A stretch of 33,409 bases of DNA from Streptomyces sp. sk2.1 (lineage in GTDB: Bacteria > Actinomycetota > Actinomycetes > Streptomycetales > Streptomycetaceae), in the NCBI RefSeq assembly GCF_008120935.1, contig NZ_RDBO01000005.1:61312-94720 (forward strand), read 5' to 3'. The notes beneath the pieces are model-generated. The model saw only the letters and a program-made list of their open reading frames with translations, was not told the DNA's origin and did not search any database. The position numbers were made by a program, and so were the translations under genes. This document shows, piece by piece, positions 24,856 through 32,620 of the stretch (position 1 is its first letter; the number at the start of each line of letters is the position of its first letter).

Positions 24856-25848
24856 TCATGCGAGAAGATTGGCGTTGCGGACGTTGGCGCGGGTCCGCTC
24901 CGTGCACCGGTCGAGACCGGCTTCGTTGCCGGAGAGCAAGGTGAATCCGGTCGGGCGGAGCCGGAGTTCGACGCAGTCGAGCCGAGCCCGGGGGTTCATG
25001 CCGGCGAAGACCTCGCGCAGCCGGGAGCTCTTGAACAGATCGCTGCTCGCGAGCGTGCCGAACTCGCCCTCGGCCCAGTGGTCCGAGTCGATGAGGCTGG
25101 AGCCGCCGTCCCAGTTGATGCCGTGCACGACGGTCCATTCCGTGCCGTCGCGGAAGAAGTCCGCGGCTTCCTGGAACAGGTAGGCGTTGACGATCGGGTG
25201 GAGGTAGGCGTCGGCGTCGGCGGCGAGCTGGGTCTGCGCCGAGACCTCCGCGAAGGAGGTGCGCGTTCCGTACTGCTCGACCGAGAGGGCGAGTCCGAGG
25301 TCCGCGAGGACTGTCTTCGAGATGTCCTCGGCGGAGTGGTCCATGAGCACATGGACGAGTCGGCGGCTCAGCAGACGGTCGAATTCACCGTACGGATGAT
25401 AGTACCAAGTGTAGGCTATTCCATCATCTTTCAGGTGCTGTTGCAACCATTTCGCGCCGCCCGCGGGATCGGCCAGATGGTGAATGACCCCCGTGCTCGT
25501 GATCAGGTCGAAATCGCGCCCAAGATGGTCGCCGCCGATCTCGGCGTGCCGGAAGCTCACGTTGTCGCAGTCGTGATTCTTCGCCAACTCCCGGGCGACC
25601 GAAAGCGAATGCTCGCTGAAGTCGACACCGAGGAATTCCGTGTCCGGGTACTGCAGGGCGAGACCGACGAGACGGTGTCCCGTACCGCATCCCGCGTCCA
25701 TCACCTGGCAGTCTTCCAGGGAGGGGAGCACCAGGTCGAGGCCCATGGCCACGTCGTAGATGGGCTCGGTGTCGGAATTCGGCAGCGGGTAAGGGAATTC
25801 CTCGTACAGCGCGCGTACATCGCCTGAGGAAGGGGGGTGGGACGACAT
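24856..25848 (-). CDS. Class I SAM-dependent methyltransferase
   Basis: 330 aa. The SAM-binding motif I is VMDAGCGTGHRL (residues 49-60), followed by FLGVDFSEHSL and FDLITSTGVIHHL. The N-terminus has the YEEFPYPLP signature of a methyltransferase subfamily, and there is a long C-terminal extension of about 150 aa. AGGAG lies 7 nt before the ATG. In 4-alkylproline clusters a C-methyltransferase (LmbW type) extends the side chain; whether this one does so or is an O/N-methyltransferase cannot be told. The 5' half is less GC-rich, with codons such as ATA, AAA, GAT, TAT and GGA clustered at about 25390-25450, unlike its neighbours. Confidence 0.9.
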   Translation of the reverse strand: MSSHPPSSGDVRALYEEFPYPLPNSDTEPIYDVAMGLDLVLPSLEDCQVMDAGCGTGHRLVGLALQYPDTEFLGVDFSEHSLSVARELAKNHDCDNVSFRHAEIGGDHLGRDFDLITSTGVIHHLADPAGGAKWLQQHLKDDGIAYTWYYHPYGEFDRLLSRRLVHVLMDHSAEDISKTVLADLGLALSVEQYGTRTSFAEVSAQTQLAADADAYLHPIVNAYLFQEAADFFRDGTEWTVVHGINWDGGSSLIDSDHWAEGEFGTLASSDLFKSSRLREVFAGMNPRARLDCVELRLRPTGFTLLSGNEAGLDRCTERTRANVRNANLLA

Positions 25849-25880
25849 GAATCAACTCCTGTCCGTGCGGAGATGCCTGA

Positions 25881-25896
25881 GCCCCTGCGGAGGGGC
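25881..25896. terminator. Short hairpin between NRPS and methyltransferase genes
   Basis: GCCCCT-GCGG-AGGGGC is a 6-bp stem in the 103-bp gap between the NRPS stop (25952) and the methyltransferase ATG. It could attenuate read-through, or be incidental in GC-rich sequence. No clear promoter elements were seen in the gap. Confidence 0.25.
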
Positions 25897-25951
25897 CCAA
25901 GTCATTGCGGTGAGATCTACGCCATTGCGGGGAAGCCTGCGGAACGAACCG

Positions 25952-28900
25952 CTACCGAGTGCCGCTTTCCGTGCGCTGCTCGATCGCCTTGGCGATTTCG
26001 TCGGCCATCACGCCCACATGGGATGCGCGCAGGAACGTGAGATGGTCTCCCGGTGTGAGCCGCGCATCGAGTTCGGTGACGAACGGCGACCAGCTGTCGG
26101 CGATCGACAGCGACCAGGGGGAGCTCTCCGCCTGGTAGAGCAGTACCGGGCAGGAGACCGTCGTCGGCCGGTAGGACAGGAGCGCCCTGGTGTGCGCCTC
26201 CATCGTCCGCAGGTGGTCGAGGAGTTCGCCGCGGCGCAGGGCGAGCATGCCGGCGGGCAGATTGAGCTCCAGCATCAGCGCGGCGACGGCCTCGGACCGC
26301 TCCGGATCGCCCTCTGCCGCGTCGGTCAGGCGCGCGAGCAGATCGGTGGTGGCGGTGTGGTCGCGCTCGACCAGCTCCATCGATTCGCTGACGGGCAGGC
26401 AGGAGTCGAGGCCGACGAGCAGGGCGACGCTGCCGCCCGACTCCTCGATCAGCCGGGTCACCTCGATGGCCAGGGCGCCGCCGAAGGAGTAGCCCGCCAG
26501 CAGGTAGGGGCCCTCGGGCTGCAGGGTGCGGATGGCCTCCCAGTAGCCACGGGCCATCGCGGCCACGTCGGTCTGTGGCGGGGCGTCGAACGCCACGCTG
26601 CGGGCCTCGATACCGACCACGCGGACCGTCGGTGCCAGCGCCTCGGCGAGGTGGACGTAGCCGCTGACGTTGCCGCCGCCCTCGTGGAAGGCGAACAACG
26701 TCCTCGGCGCGGTGCCGCGGTTGAGCTCCACGATGGACACGCGGGTGTCACCGTCCGCCGTGAGGGCGCCGACGGCCGTGAACGGCTGCTGCCCCGCGGC
26801 CGGTTTGCCGGGCGCGCCGGTCGTGTCGGGTGCGGTCCTCGACGCCGCGGCATGCTTGGTCCTCGCGCGTGCCGCCAGGCCCGTGATCGTCGGGTTCTGG
26901 AAGAGCAGCCTCGGCGTGATCCTGACGCCGCCCCGCCGTGCCTGGGCGATGACCTGCATGCCGAGGAAGGAGTCGCCGCCGAGTTCGAAGAAGTTGTCGT
27001 CGGCGCCGACCCGGTCGACCTTCAGGACCTCGCGCCAGATGCCGGCCAGGAGTTCCTCGGTCGGCGTCGCGGGCGCCACGTACCGTGTGGCGACCTCGGC
27101 CCGGTCCTCGCCGGGGGCCGGGAGCGCCTTGCGGTCCACGCCCTTGCCGTTGGCCGTGACGGGCAGCGCGTCCAGAAACGTGAACACGGAGGGGATCATG
27201 AAGTCGGGCAGCCCGCGCGCGCACCACTCGCGCAGGTCGGAGACCGCGGGGCGGTCGCCGTCCGCGGCGATGCAGTAGGCGACGAGGCGGCGTGTGCCCG
27301 GCTCATCCTCACGGAGCAGTACCACGGCCGCCGTGAGCCCCGGGTGGGCGCCGAGCGTCGACTCGATCTCGCCCAGCTCGATGCGGAAGCCGCGGAGTTT
27401 GACCTGGTCGTCGATGCGGCCGATGAAGTCGATCCGCCCGTCGGCCAGCCAGCGCACCAGGTCCCCTGTGCGGTACATCCGCCCCGCTGCCCCTTCAGCC
27501 CTCGGGTCGCGGACGAACCGCTCGGCGGTCAGCTCGGGCCGGTTGAGGTAGCCGCGGGCGACTCCCCTGCCGCCGATCCAGAGCTCGCCCGGGGCGCCGA
27601 TGGGGGCGGGGCGGCCCGTGCCGTCGACTACCAGGACGTCGGTGTTGGCCACCGGCGTCCCGATCGGTACGACGGCCTCGGGCCCGGTGAGCAGGCACGT
27701 GGTCATGTTGACGGTGGTCTCGGTCGGTCCGTAGATGTTGAACAGCGGCACGGACGTGCGCCGGAACCAGCGCTCCACCGAGGTCGCGAGGACCCGCTCG
27801 CCGCCCATGCTCATCAGGCGCAGCCGCGGCCCGGGGCGGGCGCCCTCGTCCAGGTGCGGGATCAGCTCGTTCCAGACGAAGGGCGGCAGCTGGCAGACCG
27901 TGATGTCCTTGGTCCGCAGGGTCTCCAGGACCTCGACCGGGGTCCAGTCGTCGCCCCTGGGGACGAGGCGCGCGCCGGCGATCAGCGTCGGGAAGATCTC
28001 GCCGACGGATCCGTCGAAGGTCACCGAGGAGAACTGCAGATACGCGTCGTCCGGGGTGAGCCCGTACTGGCGGCGCATCTCCTGGACCCGGTCGCTCATC
28101 GACCGGTGCTCGATCATGACGCCCTTCGGCCGGCCTGTGGAGCCGGACGTGTAGATCACGTACGCGAGGTCGTCGGGCCCGGCGAGCGGCTCGGGATCGG
28201 TCACCGGGGCGGAGCCGAGCAGGGCCGTGTCGGCCTCGCGGTCCAGGCAGAGGATGTCCACGGAAGCGGGCAGCCGGGCGGACAGGTGCTGCTGGGTGAC
28301 CACCACCGGCAGGGCCGTGTCCTCGATCATGAAGGCGAGGCGCTCGGCCGGGTACTGCGTGTCCAGCGGCACAAAGGCACCACCGGACTTCAGGATGCCG
28401 AGCAGCGCGACGATCATGTCGAGGCCGCGCTCCAGGCACAGGCCGACCATCGTCTCGGGCCGGATACCCAAGGACCGCAGATGGTGGGCGAGTCGGTTGG
28501 CCCGTTCGTTGAGCGCGCGGTACGTGAGGGTCTCGTCGCCGAACTCGACGGCGACGGCGTCGGGCCTCTCCCGCGCCTGGCGCTCGATGAGCGCGTGGAC
28601 CGGCACGTCGTCGGCATGGGGCAGTTCCGGCCCGTTCCAGGCGGCGAGCTGGGAGCGGTCCGCCGCGGTGAACAGTTCGACGGAGCCGACCGTCCCCTCC
28701 GGGTCGCCGTCGACGATGCCGGCGAGCAGCTGCTCCAGGTGGCCCGCCATGCGCCGAGCCGTGGCGTCGTCGATCATGCCGCGGTCGTGGACGAGGTGCA
28801 GATGGAGACGGTTGCCCTCGTGGGCGGCACCGAGGACGAGGGGGTAGCCGGTCCGCTCGACGTACTGCAGGCGACGCCGGCTGAGCCCCTGCGGGAGGTC

Positions 28901-31591
28901 GTCGCCGCTCAGCAGCTTCGGGTAGTTCTCGAAGACGAGGATCGACCGGAAGAGGGCGTCGGGGCCGGGTATCGCGCTCCACCGCTGGATGTCGGCGAGG
29001 GAGCTGTACTCGTACTGGCGGAGCTCGACGTGCCCTTCCTGCAGGGTCCGCAGCCAGTCGACGACCCGCGCCTCGTCGGGCGCGGCGGCACGGACGGGCA
29101 GGGTGTTGATGAAGAGGCCCACCATCGACTCGACGTCGGGCAGGTCGGCGGGGCGGCCGGAGACCGTGGAGCCGTACAGGACGTCCTCGCTGCCGCTGTA
29201 GCGGGACAGCAGGAGCGTCCACATGCCTTGGACGATCGTATTGACGGTGATCCGGTGGGACTTGGCGAACTCGCCCATGCGGACGGAGAGTTCGCCGTCC
29301 ACCGTGAACTCCACGTCACCGAAGCCGCACTCGCCGGTCTCGCGGTCGACGCCCAGCGCCGTGGGCTCCGTGAGGCCGTCCAGGGCGCGGTTCCAGAACG
29401 CCTCGGCCTCGGAGCGCGAGCGCTCCTCGATCCACTCGATGTAGCGGGAGTACGGGACGGGGTCGGGCAGCGCGGGAACGGTCCCGGAGAGTGCGGCCCG
29501 GTAGCGCGTGTAGAACTCCTGCTGGACGAGCTGGGCGCTCCAGCCGTCGAGCAGCAGGTGGTGGAAGGACCAGATCACGATGGTCCGGTCGGCGGCGGTC
29601 CGCGCGAGGGTGAACCGCATCAACGGTGGCCGCGCCGGGTCGAAGCCTCGGCTCCGGTCGTCGGCGAGCAGCCGCTCCAGGCGCTCGCGTCGGGCGTCGG
29701 CGTCGGTGTCGCGCCAGTCGACCTCGTCGAAGGGGATCTCGGCCCGCGCGTGGACCGTCTGGCGTGCGCCGCTCTCGCCGTCCATGGTGAAGGAGCTGCG
29801 CAGGATGGTGTGCCGGTCCACGACCTCCTGCCAGCCGCGGCGGAAGCACGCGACGTCGAGCGGCCCGGTGAACTCGTCGACGAACTGCACCACGTAGGGC
29901 CGGACCTCGGCCGAATCGGCGGTGCCGTCGGCCGTTTCGGCCAGCGACTGGAAGAGCATGCCGGCCTGCATCGGGCTCAGCCCGCACTCCATGGGCTCGG
30001 CGTCGCCGGCGCCCCCGGCGGCGGCCTGCTCCCGCTGGGCCCGCATCAGGGACCTGAGAGCGGCGGCCACGCCCTCGACGAGCTTCTCGGCGGTCTGCCG
30101 CTCGTGGATGTTCGTGCTGTACGAGACGCTCAGCGACATGCGATCGCCCCGGACGCTCGCGGCGATGTCGATCAGATGGGCGCGCCGTCCGTCCGGGTCC
30201 ACGGAACGGCCGTGGGGCTCGGCGGCGTCGGCCAGGCGGCCGAGGCCGGGGACGTCGCTGTCGAACTGGCCGAGGTAGTTGAAGCTGATCTCGGGCAGGG
30301 CCGCGTCGCGCAGCCTCCGCCGGGTCTCCTCCGTCCCCAGGTGGCGCAGGATTCCGTACCCGACGCCGTGGTGCGGCACCGCGGCCAGCTGCTCGCCGAC
30401 GCTCGCCAGGCATTCCGCCGGGCCGCTGCCCGCCGGGAGGCTCAGTTCGACGGGGAAGATGCTGGTGAACCAGCCCAAGGTGCGGGACAGGTCGACGTCG
30501 TCGAACAGGTCCTCGCGGCCGTGCCCCTCCAGCGCGACGAGAGCGCTCGATCCGCCGGTCCACGCCTTGACGGCCTGGGCGACGGCGGTCAGCAGCACGT
30601 CGTTGATCCGGGCGCCGAAGGTGCGGGGCACGTCCCGCAGCAGGGCCGCGGTCTCCTCGCCGTCCAGGGTGACCGTCACCGCGTCGTACGAGGCGTTGGT
30701 GTTCTCTCCCGACCGGTCACGCGGGATCGGCGACGAGGTGCGGGGCCGCGTCCAGTGGCCGAGTTCGCCGGTCGCCGCGGGCGTGCTCCCGTAGTGCTGG
30801 AGCCGGGCGGACCACGCCTGGTACGAGGTGGTCTTCAGGGGCAGCACGGGGCGCTCGCCCGCCGCCAGCGAGCGGTAGGTGTCAGCGAGGTCCTGCAGCA
30901 GGATCCGCCAGGAGACGCCGTCGACCGCGAGGTGGTGGACGGCGAGCAGCAGTCGCTGGCCCCGCCCGGCACCGAGGTCGAACAGGGCCGCGCGCAGCAG
31001 TGGACCCGACGCGAGGTCCATGCCCTGCTGCACCTCGTCGGCGGCGGCTTCGACCCGCTCCCACGCGTCGGCCTCGGACAGCGCGGACAGGTCGTGGTGC
31101 GCCGTGCACGGCGCCGGCTCATCGGCGGTGTGGGTCTGGCGCCAGCCGTCGGCGCCGTGCTCGAACCGGAGCCGCAGCGCGTCGTGGTGTGCCACGAGCA
31201 GAGCGAGGGCTTCGTCCAGGGTCGCGGCGTCGAGCCCCTCGGTCTCCAGGAGCCGGGACTGGTTGAACTGCGCCCTGTTCGGCAGTTCCAGGCCGAAGAA
31301 CCAGTGCTGGATGGGCGTCAGCGCCGCCTCTCCCTGCACGGGCCCCTGCTCGGCCCAGACCACGGCGCCCTCTTCGGCGTGCCGGGCGATCCCGGCGACG
31401 GTCTGGTGCCGGAAGATCATGCGCGGCGTGAGGTGCAGCCCGTACCGCTTGACGCGGGAGATCACCTGGATCGTGAGGATCGAGTCGCCGCCGAGCTCGA
31501 AGAAGTTGTCGTGGACGCCGACCCGCTCGACGCCGAGGACCTCGGCCCAGACCCGGGTGATCGCCTCTTCCACGGGGGTGCTCGGGGCCAT
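25952..31591 (-). CDS. NRPS, PCP-E-C-A-PCP-TE, apparently missing its N-terminal module part
   Basis: About 1879 aa. PCP1 begins at the first residues (DNFFELGGDSILTIQ, Ser37). Epimerisation domain follows at about 90-540 (TPIQHWFF; HHLAVDGVSWRIL near 219; EGHGREDLFDDVDLSRTLGW). C domain at about 565-1010 (CGLSPMQAGMLFQSL; HHLLLDG near 677). A domain at about 1020-1490 (YTSGSTGRPKG near 1149; YRTGDLVRWLADGRIDFIGR). PCP2 Ser is about 1541 and the TE has GYSFGG near 1700 and a late GDH. Pocket residues read D-G-G-Q-S-G-I-V-N-K, which I cannot assign. The A10 motif has an extra Gly (NGKGVDRKAL). The frame upstream of the ATG still encodes RPRLGAEY, a typical A-to-PCP linker, so an A domain has been lost or is supplied in trans. 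Confidence 0.88.
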   Translation of the reverse strand: MAPSTPVEEAITRVWAEVLGVERVGVHDNFFELGGDSILTIQVISRVKRYGLHLTPRMIFRHQTVAGIARHAEEGAVVWAEQGPVQGEAALTPIQHWFFGLELPNRAQFNQSRLLETEGLDAATLDEALALLVAHHDALRLRFEHGADGWRQTHTADEPAPCTAHHDLSALSEADAWERVEAAADEVQQGMDLASGPLLRAALFDLGAGRGQRLLLAVHHLAVDGVSWRILLQDLADTYRSLAAGERPVLPLKTTSYQAWSARLQHYGSTPAATGELGHWTRPRTSSPIPRDRSGENTNASYDAVTVTLDGEETAALLRDVPRTFGARINDVLLTAVAQAVKAWTGGSSALVALEGHGREDLFDDVDLSRTLGWFTSIFPVELSLPAGSGPAECLASVGEQLAAVPHHGVGYGILRHLGTEETRRRLRDAALPEISFNYLGQFDSDVPGLGRLADAAEPHGRSVDPDGRRAHLIDIAASVRGDRMSLSVSYSTNIHERQTAEKLVEGVAAALRSLMRAQREQAAAGGAGDAEPMECGLSPMQAGMLFQSLAETADGTADSAEVRPYVVQFVDEFTGPLDVACFRRGWQEVVDRHTILRSSFTMDGESGARQTVHARAEIPFDEVDWRDTDADARRERLERLLADDRSRGFDPARPPLMRFTLARTAADRTIVIWSFHHLLLDGWSAQLVQQEFYTRYRAALSGTVPALPDPVPYSRYIEWIEERSRSEAEAFWNRALDGLTEPTALGVDRETGECGFGDVEFTVDGELSVRMGEFAKSHRITVNTIVQGMWTLLLSRYSGSEDVLYGSTVSGRPADLPDVESMVGLFINTLPVRAAAPDEARVVDWLRTLQEGHVELRQYEYSSLADIQRWSAIPGPDALFRSILVFENYPKLLSGDDLPQGLSRRRLQYVERTGYPLVLGAAHEGNRLHLHLVHDRGMIDDATARRMAGHLEQLLAGIVDGDPEGTVGSVELFTAADRSQLAAWNGPELPHADDVPVHALIERQARERPDAVAVEFGDETLTYRALNERANRLAHHLRSLGIRPETMVGLCLERGLDMIVALLGILKSGGAFVPLDTQYPAERLAFMIEDTALPVVVTQQHLSARLPASVDILCLDREADTALLGSAPVTDPEPLAGPDDLAYVIYTSGSTGRPKGVMIEHRSMSDRVQEMRRQYGLTPDDAYLQFSSVTFDGSVGEIFPTLIAGARLVPRGDDWTPVEVLETLRTKDITVCQLPPFVWNELIPHLDEGARPGPRLRLMSMGGERVLATSVERWFRRTSVPLFNIYGPTETTVNMTTCLLTGPEAVVPIGTPVANTDVLVVDGTGRPAPIGAPGELWIGGRGVARGYLNRPELTAERFVRDPRAEGAAGRMYRTGDLVRWLADGRIDFIGRIDDQVKLRGFRIELGEIESTLGAHPGLTAAVVLLREDEPGTRRLVAYCIAADGDRPAVSDLREWCARGLPDFMIPSVFTFLDALPVTANGKGVDRKALPAPGEDRAEVATRYVAPATPTEELLAGIWREVLKVDRVGADDNFFELGGDSFLGMQVIAQARRGGVRITPRLLFQNPTITGLAARARTKHAAASRTAPDTTGAPGKPAAGQQPFTAVGALTADGDTRVSIVELNRGTAPRTLFAFHEGGGNVSGYVHLAEALAPTVRVVGIEARSVAFDAPPQTDVAAMARGYWEAIRTLQPEGPYLLAGYSFGGALAIEVTRLIEESGGSVALLVGLDSCLPVSESMELVERDHTATTDLLARLTDAAEGDPERSEAVAALMLELNLPAGMLALRRGELLDHLRTMEAHTRALLSYRPTTVSCPVLLYQAESSPWSLSIADSWSPFVTELDARLTPGDHLTFLRASHVGVMADEIAKAIEQRTESGTR

Positions 31592-32525
31592 GTACTCCGC
31601 ACCGAGCCGGGGGCGGGCGCCGCCGGCTCGGTGCGGAGTCCGCCCGGCCCCTGAACGCCTCCACCAGCCGGTCGAACAGGACCCCCGCACAAGGATGGGG
31701 ATCACGGCACGGCGTGAGCACATGGATGCCCCGCGTCGGAGGATCGACCAGAGCCACCGCGACGACATCCGCCCGCAGCGCACGGGCCAGCACCCCCGGC
31801 ACCAGCGCGATGGCATGCCCCGTCGCCACCAGGGCCAGCTTGCCGGGCAGATCCGCCGCGGCGAGATCGATCCGGGCACCGACCCCCGCACGGTCCGCGT
31901 GCTGACGCAACAACACCGCCGAACCCTCGTTGTCCTCGGCCCAGACCTCCCCGGCCAGCGCCCGCACGTCCACCCGCCCCCGCCCGGCCAGCCGGTGCCC
32001 GAGGGGCAGCACCACGACCATCTCGTCCAGCCCGAGCAGCCGGCGCTCCACCCGCACGTCCCGCACCAGCCCCGGCGGCGCATCGGTGACCACGGCGACA
32101 TCCAGATCACCGGAGGCCACCCGGTCGTGCAACTGCGCGCTCGGACCCGGCAGCAGACTCCACCGCACGGCCCTCGACTCCAGCAGCCCCCCGATGGCCT
32201 CCGGCACGATCCCCGCGGCCAGCGAGGGCGTCGCACCCACGGCCAGCGGCCGGCCCGACCCCCCGTCCCGCACGTCCCGAACCGCCCGCACCGCCCGGTC
32301 CGCCTCGTCGAGCACCACCAGCGCATGACGGCAGAACACCTCACCGGCCGCGGTGGGACGCACCCCACGCGCATGACGCTCCACCAGCACCACACCCAGC
32401 CGCTGCTCCAGCCCCGCGACCTGCCGGGAGACCGCCGACTGCGTGTGATGGAGCTCGTCCGCCGCCGCCGACAGCGAACCGAGCCGGCACACACTCACAA
32501 AAGTCCGCCACACCGTCAGATCCAC
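31119..32525 (-). CDS. LysR-family regulator whose frame runs on into the NRPS gene
   Basis: From a GTG at 32525, about 300 residues are a complete LysR regulator. The winged HTH is at 1-60 (WRTFVSVCRLGSLSAAADELHHTQSAVSRQVAGLEQRLG), then the linker helix and the substrate-binding domain (LAVGATPSLAAGIVP; DLDVAVVTDAPPGL; LPGKLALVATGHAIALVPGV), ending about FDRLVEAFRGRA near 31630. No stop codon occurs there. The frame stays open to 31119, reading the NRPS gene out of frame (Arg/Pro-rich nonsense), so only 31625-32525 is LysR-like. It is divergent from the beta-hydroxyacid dehydrogenase, its likely target. It lies directly upstream of the NRPS on the same strand but need not control the cluster. 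Confidence 0.75.
   Translation of the reverse strand: MDLTVWRTFVSVCRLGSLSAAADELHHTQSAVSRQVAGLEQRLGVVLVERHARGVRPTAAGEVFCRHALVVLDEADRAVRAVRDVRDGGSGRPLAVGATPSLAAGIVPEAIGGLLESRAVRWSLLPGPSAQLHDRVASGDLDVAVVTDAPPGLVRDVRVERRLLGLDEMVVVLPLGHRLAGRGRVDVRALAGEVWAEDNEGSAVLLRQHADRAGVGARIDLAAADLPGKLALVATGHAIALVPGVLARALRADVVAVALVDPPTRGIHVLTPCRDPHPCAGVLFDRLVEAFRGRADSAPSRRRPPPARCGVHGPEHPRGRGDHPGLGRGPRRRAGRRPRQLLRARRRLDPHDPGDLPRQAVRAAPHAAHDLPAPDRRRDRPARRRGRRGLGRAGARAGRGGADAHPALVLRPGTAEQGAVQPVPAPGDRGARRRDPGRSPRSARGTPRRAAAPVRARRRRLAPDPHRR
31594..31639. repeat. 17-bp perfect inverted repeat at the LysR/NRPS junction
   Basis: ACTCCGCACCGAGCCGG (31594-31610) and its exact reverse complement (31623-31639) are separated by 12 nt. 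One arm encodes the native NRPS linker RLGAEY just before the ATG at 31591. The other falls in the last codons of the LysR frame. Read as RNA from the LysR side it is a very stable hairpin ending 2 nt before the NRPS start codon. It is either a fold-back junction (rearrangement or assembly chimera) or a strong expression block. Confidence 0.8.
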
Positions 32526-32547
32526 GACGCCAGTATGCCCACCAGCC

Positions 32548-32562
32548 ATGCGAGTTGCGCAT
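32548..32562. promoter_or_regulatory. LysR-type T-N11-A box
   Basis: ATGCGAGTTGCGCAT has perfect 5-bp arms and the T-N11-A form expected for LysR binding. It lies 22 bp upstream of the LysR start in the 95-bp divergent region. A second inverted repeat, CTGCGA-N12-TCGCAG, is at 32570-32593, nearer the dehydrogenase. Confidence 0.6.
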
Positions 32563-32620
32563 ACCGGCCCTGCGAAACCTGCGCTTGTCGCAGCCATGAC
32601 GGTGCACGACCCTGACACCC

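Noticed and set aside
25847..31654. Very long plus-strand open frame opposite the NRPS
   Set aside because: Antisense shadow caused by GC-rich codon bias. The minus-strand frame contains all NRPS motifs; the plus frame is Arg/Gly/Val/Asp-rich with no domain.
31626..32494. N-terminal extension of the NRPS reading through the LysR gene
   Set aside because: The in-frame sequence is Arg/Trp/Cys-rich and is the wrong frame of a convincing LysR gene; only the last 8-10 residues before the ATG at 31591 are NRPS-like.
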